This document shows positions 1 through 11,300 of a stretch of DNA of 64,000 nucleotides, piece by piece (position 1 is the first letter of the stretch; each line of letters begins with the position of its first letter). The notes under the pieces were generated by a model, which saw only the letters and a list, made by a program, of their open reading frames with translations, made no database searches and had not been told where the DNA came from. Source of the DNA: Hemileia vastatrix (Eukaryota; Basidiomycota; Pucciniomycetes; Pucciniales; Zaghouaniaceae); the NCBI GenBank assembly GCA_030280995.1, contig JASXTE010000017.1, positions 9,195,998 through 9,259,997 of the forward strand. The letters run 5' to 3'. Made by a program: the position numbers and the translations under genes.

Positions 1-812
1 TCTCCAAAACCAACTAAAAGTAAAATCAAAATTAAAAATAAATAAAATAAAATAATAAAATAAAAATAAAAATAAAATAAATAGAATAAACATAAATAAT
101 AAAATAAAATAAAAAACTCTTAAATCTCTCTAAATATTTCCTTTCTTTTCTTTTCAATTCTCTAAATACATTCTTTTCTTAAATTTAAAATTCTCTTTAA
201 AAAATTTCTTTTCTAAAAATTTATCCTCTTCAAAAAAAAAAACTTTCTTTCCTTCGAATCATCAAATCTTGTACGACACGACCATTTCCTCGAACTTAAC
301 TTCAACCTCTAAATCTCCCTATAATAATTCTTCAAAACAAATAATTCTTCTTTCCAAATTCTCAAAAATTCTAAATTCTGTTTTTTTCTTTCTTTTCTTT
401 CTTCTTCCTCTCTTTTCAACTAAAATTTCTTTTAAAAAAATAAAAAATAAAAAAAATAAAAAAAAATAAAATTTTCATTAAATCCTCAATTTAAAAAACT
501 CATCTCAATCACAAAACCTTTTCTTTTTCTCTCTCTTTTCTTACACAAAATTTTCCTTTTTTTTTAAAAAAAAAAAAAAAAAAAAACATTAAAACTTCTT
601 TCAATTAAACAAACTTTTTCTTTCTTTAAATTTCTTCTTTCAAATTCTAAAAATTTTTTATTTTAAACTTCTTCTTTCTTTTTCTCTCTCTCCCAAATCT
701 TATAAAATTAATAATATTCACCTACAATAAAAAAATAAAATAAAATAAAATAAAATAAAATAAAACTAAAATACAAATTCTTTTTTTTACTTCTTTACAT
801 CTCTTTTTCATT
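1..812. other. AT-rich 3' spacer of chromovirus A-1
   Basis: This stretch is very AT-rich, with strand-biased poly-A, poly-T and AAATA runs. I see no credible gene in it; the short frames present are composition artefacts. It matches 63171 onward almost base for base, apart from length changes in homopolymers, so it is the spacer between pol and the antisense gene of a family A element whose gag-pol lies left of the window. The equivalent spacer in the older copy A-0 is 25538-26400. Confidence 0.8.
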
Positions 813-1763
813 TCAAATCTTTTCTTTTAATTTCTCTCGAACCAATCTTTTCATTATCTCCAAAACTACCCTTATCTCCTTCCTGCATTTCTCAAATACC
901 TCCTCCTCTCCTACCGGAACCACCTCTCCCATCTCCAAGAGCTCCTCTGCCACGTCGAAGGAAGCAGCGTCGATAATTGTGTCGACCTCCCCACATAATT
1001 CTTCCGCAAACCTTACTTGTCGACCTTGACGAGGTTTCTTTGACCACACCTGGTCCAGGGTGTCTTCAGGTTCTTCAACTACTTCCGTGGCCGGAGGATT
1101 TCCCTCAGTTGGTATAACCGGCGCAGGCTCCCCAATCGGCTCTTCAAGAGTATTTGATGACTAAACATAACTCATCAGTAACTTCATCCTTAAAAAATAA
1201 CAATTAAAACTTACCTCAAAGATGGGGTCAGGCTCTAAAAATAACCTTGGCGCCACTTCAACCTCTGCCTCTCTCTCCTCCTCGTCATCTTTGATGACCA
1301 CCCGTCGTTTCTTGGGTGCTCGCCCTGGAACAGGGACTTCATCTTCATCTTCCTCCACCAACTCGTCGACCTCTTCCTCAACACCTCGCTTCAAACTCGT
1401 GGCCTGGGTTACCCAGGTTGAGATCTCGTTATTTAATTCCTTATCATTTTCCCCCACCGATTGTTCATCTTCAATTGAGACATCCCAAATGTCTTTGACC
1501 ACCTCTTTGGTTTTAGGGATTACACAAAACTTGGTCTTGGTGAATCGCTTTTCAATCTCTGCGTTCTTCGTCAATGCATCACACGCCACTCGTCGCCAAC
1601 GGCAAAACTTGCATTTCTGGAGAGGGCCTCGAGTGGCCGTACTTTCGACACAGAAATACTCCATGCTTTCAAAAGCCGTTCAAGTTTGTGAAAACTGTCG
1701 CGTGATCATTCCCCCATCCGCTTTAGGGTGTGGAGGCGTAGGTGTGGGAGTGGGGCAGTTCAT
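813..1763 (-). CDS. Antisense spliced zinc-cluster-like gene of element A-1
   Basis: This gene lies on the strand opposite to gag-pol. Exon 1 runs from an ATG at 1763 to 1215, the intron is 1214-1161 (GTAAGT to TTTAG, 54 nt), and exon 2 is 1160-813. The frame is preserved across the junction. The predicted product is about 298 residues: an N-terminal Cys cluster with C-x2-C-x6-C (CKFCRWRRVAC) resembling half of a fungal Zn2Cys6 cluster; an acidic middle with a basic stretch PKKRRVV that looks like a nuclear localisation signal; and a charged helical C-terminus after TLDQVWSKKP. A TGA at 1682-1680 interrupts the first 28 codons, but ATG 1664 could start a product that keeps the Cx2Cx6C motif. 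The start codon is only about 110 bp from the 3' LTR, so an LTR-driven antisense transcript is likely. The same exon structure exists at 26401-27316. I do not recognise a named family; a DNA-binding role is inference. Confidence 0.7.
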
Positions 1764-1873
1764 TATAAAAAAGAGAAATTAATAAGTGAGAAAAAAATTA
1801 TTAGAAGAAGGGAAACTAGTGTGGGAAGATGGCTCAAGCTCAACGGAGTTCACAATTCTTATACCCGGGCATC

Positions 1874-2645
1874 TGTCACGCACCACGTGACACTCGAGGC
1901 AAAAGCAGATCATTAAATCAATAATATCGAGTCCTAAATCTATACTTGAAGCGCAAAAAGCAATTCTCCCTAGCAACTACGATTTTTCCTTTGTGTACTT
2001 ACTATTTAACTGTGCTAGCCTAAACTCTAAATCTAAATTAGTCAATCTCCCAATAGGGTGCCTTAGTCCTTTTCAATAAGCGATGCACAGCGCTAGGTTC
2101 AACAAAATAGTACAGTAGTAGTTTTCATTAAAGTTTTGTTAATTAATTAAAAAGGGGTAAATTGAGCATGGACGGATATTTAGCAAAGAGGGTCTAAGTG
2201 TATGTTAGTAATGGTCAATGGAATGGGAATGGTGCGATGGAAGGGAGGTCAATGCAAGGAGGAACAAAGGATATAAAAGGGGTTGGGTATTTGGTTCGAT
2301 ATTCCTCAGAATTAAATTATAAAATCGTATTTACATTAATAGTGGTAAACCTTTAAAGTTAAATTATTGTTATTGTATCTTTCTTTCATTTTCTCAATAT
2401 TCGTTTCTAAATCCTAAATCTTTGATTATTGAGTTTCCAACCCTTTGTGAGATCTTAAGAATTCCTATTACCTTTGAAACTAGTTTATAATTCTTCTCGA
2501 ACGAGCCTCGAACCTGTAGCTCTTACTTTGAGTGACCTTAAAATCACTTCCTCAAATCATTCCTCTGTGCTTCGAAGAAGTTTCTAAATCCCTCATCTCA
2601 CTTTCAGGAACATCCTCGACCTTGTGCGTAGGTTTTACGGTGACA
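1874..2645 (+). repeat. 3' LTR of chromovirus A-1 (772 bp)
   Basis: The LTR starts TGTCACG and ends GTGACA, and has exactly the same 772-bp length as the 5' LTR of A-2 at 45499-46270. Its first 19 bases form a palindrome, TGTCACG-CACCA-CGTGACA, containing a CACGTG E-box. It is followed directly by family B pol sequence, so A-1 is probably inserted in B-1, but its 5' end and the matching target duplication (AATGG on this side) are outside the window. Confidence 0.9.
2272..2321 (+). promoter_or_regulatory. LTR core promoter of A-1: TATA box and presumed start
   Basis: A TATAAAAG box is at 2272-2279. About 29 bp downstream of it, 2308-2321 reads AGAATTAAATTATA, the exact complement of the primer-binding site that follows the LTR in A-0 and A-2. 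In Tf1/sushi-type elements the 5' end of the transcript folds onto the PBS as primer, so this position is the expected transcription start. The TATA spacing agrees. Confidence 0.65.
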
Positions 2646-5600
2646 AATGGGGAAACCCTTGGTTTTTGTTCCAGGTCTGGTGATGATAAATTTCTGAAGA
2701 TCCCTCAAGTTGAAGGTGGAGCGGCAAAGTATAAGAAGGTTGCGCAGAAGATTAGGCCTGTCAATGAGCCTATGCCTGTGGGCTTGAATCCACCCTTTAA
2801 GAGACCTCCTTTTTCAAGAGATCTGTACTGTACTCTTTTGGTGAAGAATCCTCCAGAATTTGTAGAGACGGCTAGGGTGACTGAGGAAAGATTGAAAGTT
2901 GTTAATTTTGCTCCTGATGGGTGGTTTTCTGAAGAAGAAAAGAAGTTGTTGTTGCATGTTATTGTGCTAAGGGAAAAAGCTGTGGCGTTTGTTGAGGAGG
3001 AAAGGGGTGTATTGAAGCACTCTTATGGGGAAACTTACTTGATTCCTGTGGTTTTCCATGAACCTTGGCAAATCAAACCTATTCCGATTCCAGCCGCTAT
3101 TAGAGAGGATTTTGTGGAGATTGTTAGTGAAAGAGCCAGGACCTGGTTATATGAACAATCAACATCCTGTTACTCAAGTCCAGTGTTCTGTGTAAAGAAG
3201 CAGAATGGAAAATTGAGGGTGGTTCATTATCTTAGAGCCTTGAATAGAGTCACTATCAAGGACGCTGGTATGCCACCAAGTGCAGAGGATTTTGTTGAAG
3301 CTTTTTCTGGAAGGGTGTGTTATGGTTTGGGTGATATTATGGGTGGTTATGATGAGAGGGAACTCCATACAGATTCAAGGCCTCTCACAACTTTTGAGAC
3401 TCCTTTGGGAAGATTTCAGCTCACTAGGTTGCCTCAAGGAGCAACTAAATCAGTGGCAGTTTATCAAGCACAGATGGCTTGGATTTTGCAGGATGAGGTT
3501 CCTACTCATGCTGGTATTTTTATTGATGATGGTAGAATTAAAGGACCATCCACTGATTATGGTAATGAGGTGTTAGCAGAGAACCCTGGCATAAGGATTG
3601 TGTGTGGGAATATGCAATAACTCTAGAGAGAGTGTTGTTCAGGATTGAAGAGGCTGGTTTGACCATTTCAGGGTCAAAATTCTGCTGTTGTGTTCCTGCT
3701 TTGGAAATTCTGGGTCATGTGGTATGTAAAGAGGGAAGGATTATGGCAAAGAAGAAGATTAATAAAATCCAGTCATGGCCAAGGCCTAAAAATACTACTG
3801 AAGTCAGGGGATTTTTGGGTGTATGTGTATATGTCCGGATTTTTATTAAGGATTTTTCTTTGTTGGCTTCACCTTTAAGGAGGTTGACCAGAAAATATGC
3901 AGATTGGGAATGGACTGAAGAGTGTGAAGAGGCTTTTCAGAAGTTGAAAAAGGTTGTTGGTGAAGATATTGTTCTTCACAAGTTGGATTATGGTGTTGGT
4001 GCTGGAAAAATTTATCTGGCAGAGGACTCAAGTTATATTGCTTCTGGTGCTGTTTTGTCTCAGGAGGATAAGACTGGGAGGGTCAGGCCAGTAAGGTATG
4101 AGTCTGTGGTGTTTTATGAGGTGGAATCCAGGTATTCTCAACCTAAGTTGGAATTGTGTGGCGTAGCAAAAATTTTAAAGAAGCTACAAACGGTTTTGTG
4201 GGGGCAGCATTTTGAGCTTCAGGTGGATGAAAAATTATTGGTTCAGATGATCAATACACCTAGTCTTCCAAATGCTCCAATGACTAGGTGGGTGGCATTT
4301 ATTCAACATTTTTCTTTTGACCTGGTACACAAACCAGGTAAAACTTTTACTATGCCTGATGGATTATCAAGGAGGCCACCTACAGATGAGGATTCTGATT
4401 CCAAAGAGTTTGACTAAGATGTTCCAGTGGTTAGGGCCAGCACAAAGCATGCTGAGGATTTTTCTCTCCTCCCCCATGAGGCTAAACTGGATGATTGTTC
4501 TGACCTCCCCCAAGAGGCTAAACTGGCTGTATCTGATCTTGATTCTGGTGATCAGGATGTTTTTGTTGATGAAGATGGAGTTGTTGTTTGGGATAGCTCA
4601 AAATTGGAAAAGGGTGTTTTTGTTAGTGAACTGGATTCTCACAAGGTTCAGTGGAAAGAGAAGGATGTGCCAAAATTTAAGGATTGGTGTCCTGGTTGGG
4701 CTGCTCAATTGGCTCATGTTCACACTGGTGATTTTGATGACAGAGTTGTACCCTTGGATGTCGTTCTGTTGTATTTTGAAGATGAGACGTTGGGTCAGTC
4801 TGGGTTTTATTTTAGTTTGGTGGAATATCTGTTGACCTTTGAGAGGCCAGATAGTTGTGATGATGATACTTGGTTGGAAATCAAGAAGAAGAGTCCTGGA
4901 TTTTATGTGTCAGGAAGGCGGTTGATGAGGAGGAGACATCAAAATCCTCAAGTGGTGGTGACTCAGAAGAAGGGTCAAGAATTGGTTTTGAAGTCTTTGC
5001 ATGAAGACCTTGGTCATAGAGGCTTTGGGGAGACTTATAGAAGAGTAGCAGACAGATTTTGGTGGCCAGGTATGAAGTTAGCAGTGCAGGGTTGGGTTCA
5101 ATCTTGTGAAGAATGTCAAAGAAGAAGTCACTTGAAACCTAAAGAGGTGGGCCGTGCTACTGGTGAATCAACTGTTTTTGGAAGGGTCAGTCTGGATGCT
5201 GTCCATATTAAAGAGGGCAGGTATAAATACTTGATTGTTGCTAGGGATGATTTGTCTGGTTGGGTTGAGGAAGTGCCTCTGGTTAATTTGACTGCCAAGA
5301 ATGTGGCAGAGTTCTTGAAGAAGGAGTGGATTTATAGGTATGGGTTGATGAAGTTGGTGACTGTTGATGGTGGGCCAGAGTTTGGTGCCAAATTTAAAGA
5401 AGCTGTGGCTAGTGTTGGTTCTAAAGTTAGAGTGGCTACACCGTATTATCCTGAAGCTGAAGGCATGGTTGAAAGAGGCCATCAAGTTATCAAGAATGCT
5501 TTGGTGAAGATGTGCGGAGATAGTGCTGAAAAGTGGAGGTATTATTTACCCTTGGTGTTATTTGCTGATAGGGTCACTGTGAAGAGGACAACTGGCTATT

Positions 5601-6061
5601 CTCCTTATGAGTTAATGTTTGGTCAAAAAGCCGTTCTACCAGTGGACTTGGAAGCTGTCTCTTATCTTGGAATTGATTGGGATGATGTGCACTCAACAGA
5701 AGATTTGCTCTGTGCCAGAATGCAACAGTTGGAATGTAGAGAGGAATGTCGGGAGAAGGCATACTTTAGAATGATGAAGATTAGGAATCAATCAGTCAGG
5801 TACTGGGACAAGAGGTTGGCTCATAGACACAGGAATCCCTTGAAACCTGGTTCTTTGGTTTTGGTGTATAATAGAAGTTTGGAGAGTCAGTGGGGGAAAA
5901 TGTATGCTGACAGATGGAATGGAACTTAAAGAGTCAGATCTCAGGCGTCTGGAGGTTCTTATGTTTTGGAAGAGTTGGATGGTGCAGTCTTGAAAAAGAG
6001 GGTGGCTGCAGACCAAGTGAAGAGGTTTAATCCCAGAGGCACTAGGCATGAAGAAGATTGA
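2646..6061 (+). pseudogene. Broken pol of Gypsy element B-1 (RT, RNase H, integrase)
   Basis: Remnant of a Ty3/Gypsy pol lacking its 5' part. Reverse transcriptase is at about 2900-3800, with the YxDD box present as FIDD in GIFIDDGRI. RNase H follows at about 3960-4350. The integrase zinc-binding region is HEDLGHRG...CEECQ near 5000-5120, and its catalytic core has D in SLDAVH, D in TVDGGPEF and E in PEAEGMVERGH. It aligns along its length with the pol of B-2 (53633-57322). Lesions: a frameshift near 3600 after NPGIR; TAA at 4415-4417 where B-2 has E; TAA at 5927-5929 in the C-terminal region. The frame then runs to TGA 6059-6061. Two copies of the family B repeat motif are in coding sequence near 4466-4525, where they encode LPHEAKL and LPQEAKL. 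The gene is dead; the assignment is secure. Confidence 0.9.
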
Positions 6062-6197
6062 CACCGCAATGAGGATAAACTACAGACCATTCTTTAATTT
6101 TGTTTTTTTTGTGGTGATGCTATGCATCTGTTTGTTGGAAACTTTTGTTAGAGGGTACCCATGGGTGGGGCTTCTAGATTTGATCTTGGAAAGTGTA

Positions 6198-6238
6198 GGG
6201 GTGACTGATGGGCTGGCTGCTCTATCAACAGTTACCCC
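6198..6238 (+). other. Conserved RNA hairpin H1, copy 1 (element B-1)
   Basis: The left arm is GGGGTGACTG (6198-6207) and the right arm is CAGTTACCCC (6229-6238). They pair with one G-U wobble around a loop containing ATGGGCTGGCTGCTCT. It lies in the stretch just after pol (6062-6252), which has no gene. The same hairpin occurs at 15312-15353, 18296-18336 and, reversed, at 53231-53271. Confidence 0.65.
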
Positions 6239-6252
6239 AGATTGTCTGTTTC

Positions 6253-7429
6253 TGTCAGCCTAAATATCCTTAGGACTGAGTATATCTTATGCTTAAAATA
6301 AGATAATCTTAACTAGATTAAGCTTATATCTTAAAAATAAGGTTAAAATAATAATATATATTATTTTATTATATATATATATAATTATTATTCTATTATA
6401 TAATTTATAATAGTTTAAATAGCTTATCCATGGCCTAATAATACTTATTAAGGTGTTAATGGAGTCATAATATACTTATCTTAAGTGATATGAAGTAACT
6501 ATTGACATAAATAAGCTTATATGTATACATAAATCTCATATTCAGTGAAATATGCAGTATATTATGTATATTTAGGTATATAAGTGGGTTTTAGCCCCTT
6601 AATAGCCTATAACCTTTCTTTTTCTGCTTATTTTAGGTCATATGGACAAAATCAGTGGACTCACAATGCCTACAGAAGCATAGAAACCTATATCAGGCAC
6701 ATACACCCAGTTTGGACAACTCAAATTACTTCCTTGGATGGTTATTCACAGATTTATGGGTTGGAAGGATGTTTCTGGGTTAATGTGGATGCTTGGGGAT
6801 GTTATTGAGGGCTTGGACATTTTATTTGTTTCCTTTATATGCTTTTAGTTTCATTAAATCTCTTTTTGATTATTTATTTTACCTGTTTCTTTATGGTATC
6901 CGCTTTTATCTGGGTTTTCTATTTATGGTATGACTCTGTGTTATTATTAATAGTGATGGAGGGTCCTTACTGGAGGTCTGGGTGTTGAAACTGCTTGAAG
7001 TGGACGCCATGGGGAGGTGATGAGCCCTCACAGTGCTGTAATTGCTGGGGATAACAGTGACATCATCTCGATTGAAGGTCTGTGCACTCCAGTGGATTTG
7101 CGTATAAGTAAGGAGGGATTTTGACGGTTTATTATCATCATTCAATTACTACACTTCAAACAAACACTACAATACAATTATTAGCATTCAGAAATATATT
7201 ATAAAGCCCTTATAAATTGATATTATCTTTATATAAGCTATAACTATATTTTATTCTTCTATTTTCCACCACTAGCACGCATTTAAATCCAAGTATTGTG
7301 AGTTTTATTTGAGTATAACTATTATATTAGTCCTCCCCTGAGGTTTAATCACTAAATAATTTATTAATAATTAGTAGGACCATAAAATAACACTATTATA
7401 TCATACTTATATACTAGACTATACTGACA
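6253..7429 (+). repeat. 5' LTR of C-1 (1177 bp)
   Basis: Starts TGTCAGCC and ends ACTGACA, and is repeated at 13925-15102. A TATATAAG box at 6577-6584 is a plausible promoter. A 79-codon frame on the minus strand (6906-7145) is also present in the 3' LTR, but I see no family resemblance and do not call it. Confidence 0.93.
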
Positions 7430-7940
7430 ATTGGGGGTCTTTCCTTATATTTTACTTATTATTTAGTATAAGCCTTGGGACGTGATTTTTACCTTAGTAC
7501 AACTCAAAATTAACCAAATATTTGTGTCTGCTGCATATTAGTGGGTCATCATAGCTCATTTATTGCAGAAAAGAACCCTTATAATAATTGTACTAATTTT
7601 TTATCATAAAAATTAGATATTTACAGTAGTAACTGTACCCAATATAAACCCAATTTAACTTGGTATTTGGACACCAATATAACACCCAATTAAATTGGTA
7701 TTTGGCTAAAGCTTGGTAAGCTAATTATTCACCCTTATAGAGGTCTAGTTAAACTTATTATTATATTTTTAACAGATTTTTTCGAATTTTTCTTACATTT
7801 TATTTAAAGAAATAAAGATATAAATTCAGGGTAAGCTCCATTGCTTTTTTATTAGTAATATAATTGCTAATATCTTTTGTCTACTCATTCCATAGAGTTT
7901 TTTCCTTTTGTAGAAGTAAAATATTGTCATTCTGAACAAT
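7430..7940 (+). other. Leader of C-1 between 5' LTR and gag
   Basis: AT-rich untranslated leader. The PBS should be next to the LTR; the bases there (ATTGGGGGTCTTTCC) contain TGG and could pair with a tRNA 3' end, but I cannot name the tRNA, and I found no complement in the LTR that would indicate self-priming. Nothing else is recognisable. Confidence 0.5.
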
Positions 7941-8262
7941 ATGAGTGCTCCCCAGGATAGTGTAAGTGAACAGCCTGCTTATAATACCAGGTCTAAAACT
8001 ATCAAAAACTTTCCAGGACATCACCATGGAGGGACAACAGTACCCCCATCCAGAAAGCATGAGTATAGAGGAAAAGGACGCCCTCTTAAAAAAGATAACT
8101 ATCAAAAAGACGTCTCCTCCTCTTCAGGATCAACTGTCCCACCTGGCCAAACAGGTTCTGAAGTTGGAGGAATCAAAATCTCTCATGTTCAAAGAAGTAG
8201 AGCAGTTGCAAAACAATTGCAAGGTAGGGTTTCAGCAGATGAATCAGGCAATGGCAGAATAA
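7941..8262 (+). pseudogene. N-terminal Gag part of C-1, frameshifted
   Basis: An ATG at 7941 opens MSAPQDSVSEQPAYNTRSKT. After about 8010 the plausible protein moves to the next frame (MEGQQYPHPE, MSIEEKDALLKK), a Lys/Glu/Gln-rich probable coiled coil ending at TAA 8260-8262. A third frame, open from 8261, continues into the main gag-pol frame. This implies two frame changes, either decay or an unrecognised intron; I cannot decide. Role by family: N-terminal part of the particle protein. Confidence 0.5.
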
Positions 8263-8347
8263 AGGGAGGCCAGCCCAGTCAATCAAATCAGCAACCCCCT
8301 ACCCAAGGAGGGTCCACTCACTCCCAGGAGAAAATCCTGGTAGACAA

Positions 8348-11300
8348 ATGGAAATGGGACTGGTTTCACCAACAGTGGACAAGCCACAGTTGCAACAGGG
8401 ATCCACCCCCTCATCTGACTTCCTCAGCTCACCCTTCCAAGGGAAAAAAGCGCCAAAAATCAGGACTGGCAACCATCCCTTGGTAAGTAACTTACCCTCT
8501 CAGATTAGACATAATACTGATAATTACAATAAAGGTAATTCTATTGATGTTAAATCTGTACAAAAAATAGAGGAGGATTTAAGAAATTTAGGTTTTAGAG
8601 TAGATACACCTAACTTGTCTTTTGTCCATAATAACAGTACTATATACAATGATAATACAGTTAATCCTCAGTTGCAACCACCTACTAGTGAGATGAGAAG
8701 TTCACAGGAGAGTGAGAGAATTGAAAAGGAGGACATGGAATATTTTAACAATAATCCAACTGTCCATAGAATTGTTTCAGCATTGTGGAATAGAATGACT
8801 GATTGTGAGGAACAGACAGTTAAGCTCACTAGTGATACAATTTCATCCTTGACATTGAACATTTCTCAATTAGCAACACGTAATAAAGAATTAGAGAAAG
8901 AACATTTGTCTCTAACTCTTAAATATGATTCATTGAGTAATAAATATAATGACCTTTCAAACAAACTTTGTGAGTTAGAAAAATTATATGAAACACACTT
9001 ATTAAAGACTGAATCAAGAACAAAGTTATCTTTTGCCCAGACAAATCAAAGTGTCTCTGAATTGCTACAAAGATTAACTAAAGTTGAGATTGAAACTCCC
9101 AATCTACTAATGAACCAGGATAATCATAAGTATAATCAATATAATAATAATCCTTTCATTGGCAAAAGTAAATCTCATTCCTTCCCTGTACCACCACAAT
9201 TAAAACCATCTGGTGGTAGTGTCAAATCTGAAAATGTAAGTCACAAATCCGTGCAGGAAGAAATACAAGACCATTTATCAAAAGTGAATGAGTTGTTGAA
9301 TTTACCTAAGATTAGTGAGATAAAATCCAATCAGAAGAACTGGCCTAAGATAGATCAGTACCCAACTTATGATGGGGAAGCCAGTTCTGATTGGCAACAT
9401 TTTATTCAAAGAATTGACAACTTGAAATTCTCATATAAGTTACCAGATGAAGAGATAACATCAAAATTAATTTCTTTATTTAAAGATGTTGCTTTATTAT
9501 GGTTTGAAGCTGTCTTAAGTGAGGGTAGAGACTACTCTTGGGCTGAATGGAAACAACTTATTGAAAAACAATTTGGAGGTTCTAAATTCAGGCTTACTCA
9601 GCAAAGACTGTATGAGAAGACTAGGTATAATCCGTTGAATGGTGAAAAACCTATGGTATTTTTAATGAATTTAAACAAAATATTAAAAGACATTGAGACT
9701 CATATGGATTTTAACTTATGGAAAGATAAGATAATATACAAATTACCTATATCTGTCAGAGACATTGTTGTAGCTAGAACATTAAATGTTACTGAATATT
9801 CTGACTTTATTAATATTTGCAATGAAATATTATTAAACCATAAGTATGAATCAAGGTATTCCACTTATAAGCAAAATGTTGAACCTGTAAAAACTCAGAA
9901 TTCAAAAACACTTCAGGAGAAGCAGAAAAAACCTACTTCACCTGTAGTACCTAAAAAGTATGAAACAAATACTTGTTATAAGTGTAACAAACCTTGGGTC
10001 AAAGGTCACAAATGTGAGAAAAACATAAATATTGTTGAAAATCAACGTGAATCTGAAACTGAAACTGAAAAAAGTAAAGAATCAAGTGATTATGACAGCA
10101 ATATCTCATATATTGATGAAAATGAAGTCTGTATGTTGGAAGATGATTTGTCCATCTTTGAAAATCAAATATTAAATATGGACTCAAATGAATCTTTAAT
10201 GAATTTTGAGGATGCTGAAATCATTAAGGATATACAAGCTGATAACTTTAGAATGACACCTATCACAGTTCCAGCTATCATTTCTGGTGAAAATATTAAT
10301 ATAGTACTGGACACAAGAGCTGCTGGATCTGTTGTTTCCACTATTACATTACAGAAAATTGATAGTGAATATAATTCTAAGCTTGAACCACTTCAAAGTG
10401 AAAATTGGAGAGTTTTTGGATCAGTGCTACACCCCATTGGTAAATACAAAGCGGCTGTTTTCTTTAAACACCAACATGGTTATGTAAGGGTAACTTGTGA
10501 CTTTGTAGTAATGGATAATACTAATTGTAGTAACTGTTTTATCATTGGAAATGATATTCTGACTAAATTTGGTGTAAAATTAGACCCTGCTAATAACAAT
10601 TTTACAATTGGCATGAATGGTAAAAGGAAATTTAAAATAAATTCTTTTAACACAGTCTTACACATTGAGTCAGTAACAAATTCCCCGTCTAAAGGAAGAG
10701 AATCCAATGAGATGGAACTTCTGGAAACAGAAATTTCAAAAGCATCATTTGGCACTCAGATAAGTGAAACTGAGAAACATAATATTTTGGAATTAATTAA
10801 AGCTTTTCCAATGGCTTTTGCACATGGTACAAATGAACTTGGCCTTGTAAAAGATCATGAAATGAAGATTAGTTTAACCTGTGATATGGATAATATTCCT
10901 GCTAGTCTTAAAAAGAAACCATACCCTGCTTCACCAATGAAGTGGAAAGACATAGAGGATAATATTAAGATGTTATTAAAAATGAACATTCTTGAGAAGG
11001 TTGAAACTACACCAAAATATTGTGTAATGTCACCAGTGCTAATTTCTTATGAACAAGATAAAGCAAGACTGTGCGGTGATTATAGAGCATTAAATACATT
11101 TACAGTAGATGATATTTATCTCTTGCCAAGGATTGCCTCTATACATGCTACCCTTAAAGGTGCTAAATATATAAGTTGCCTAGATGGAAATAAAGGGTAC
11201 CATCAAATTCCTGTTGAAAAGAATTCACAGAACTTTTTGTTGATAACAACACACATGGGAATTTATAAGTATGTCAGAATGCCATTTGGACCAAAAAATG

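Noticed and set aside
269..469. 66-codon ORF in the AT-rich start of the window
   Set aside because: It is Ser/Phe/Lys low complexity in poly-A/T sequence, has no ATG start, and is altered by homopolymer length changes in the A-2 copy.
1222..1782. 186-codon plus-strand ORF overlapping the antisense gene
   Set aside because: It is Ser/Thr-rich because it is the complement of the acidic and basic antisense coding sequence; the minus-strand frame has the intron, the Cys cluster and a conserved counterpart.
5168..5485. Minus-strand ORFs across the pol genes (for example 5168-5485, 11397-11687, 59331-59696)
   Set aside because: They are shadows of conserved integrase, RT or Gag coding sequence.
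6906..7145. 79-codon minus-strand ORF in the C-1 LTR, repeated at 14579-14818
   Set aside because: It is present in both LTRs only because they are copies; there is no recognisable domain, intron or codon signal.
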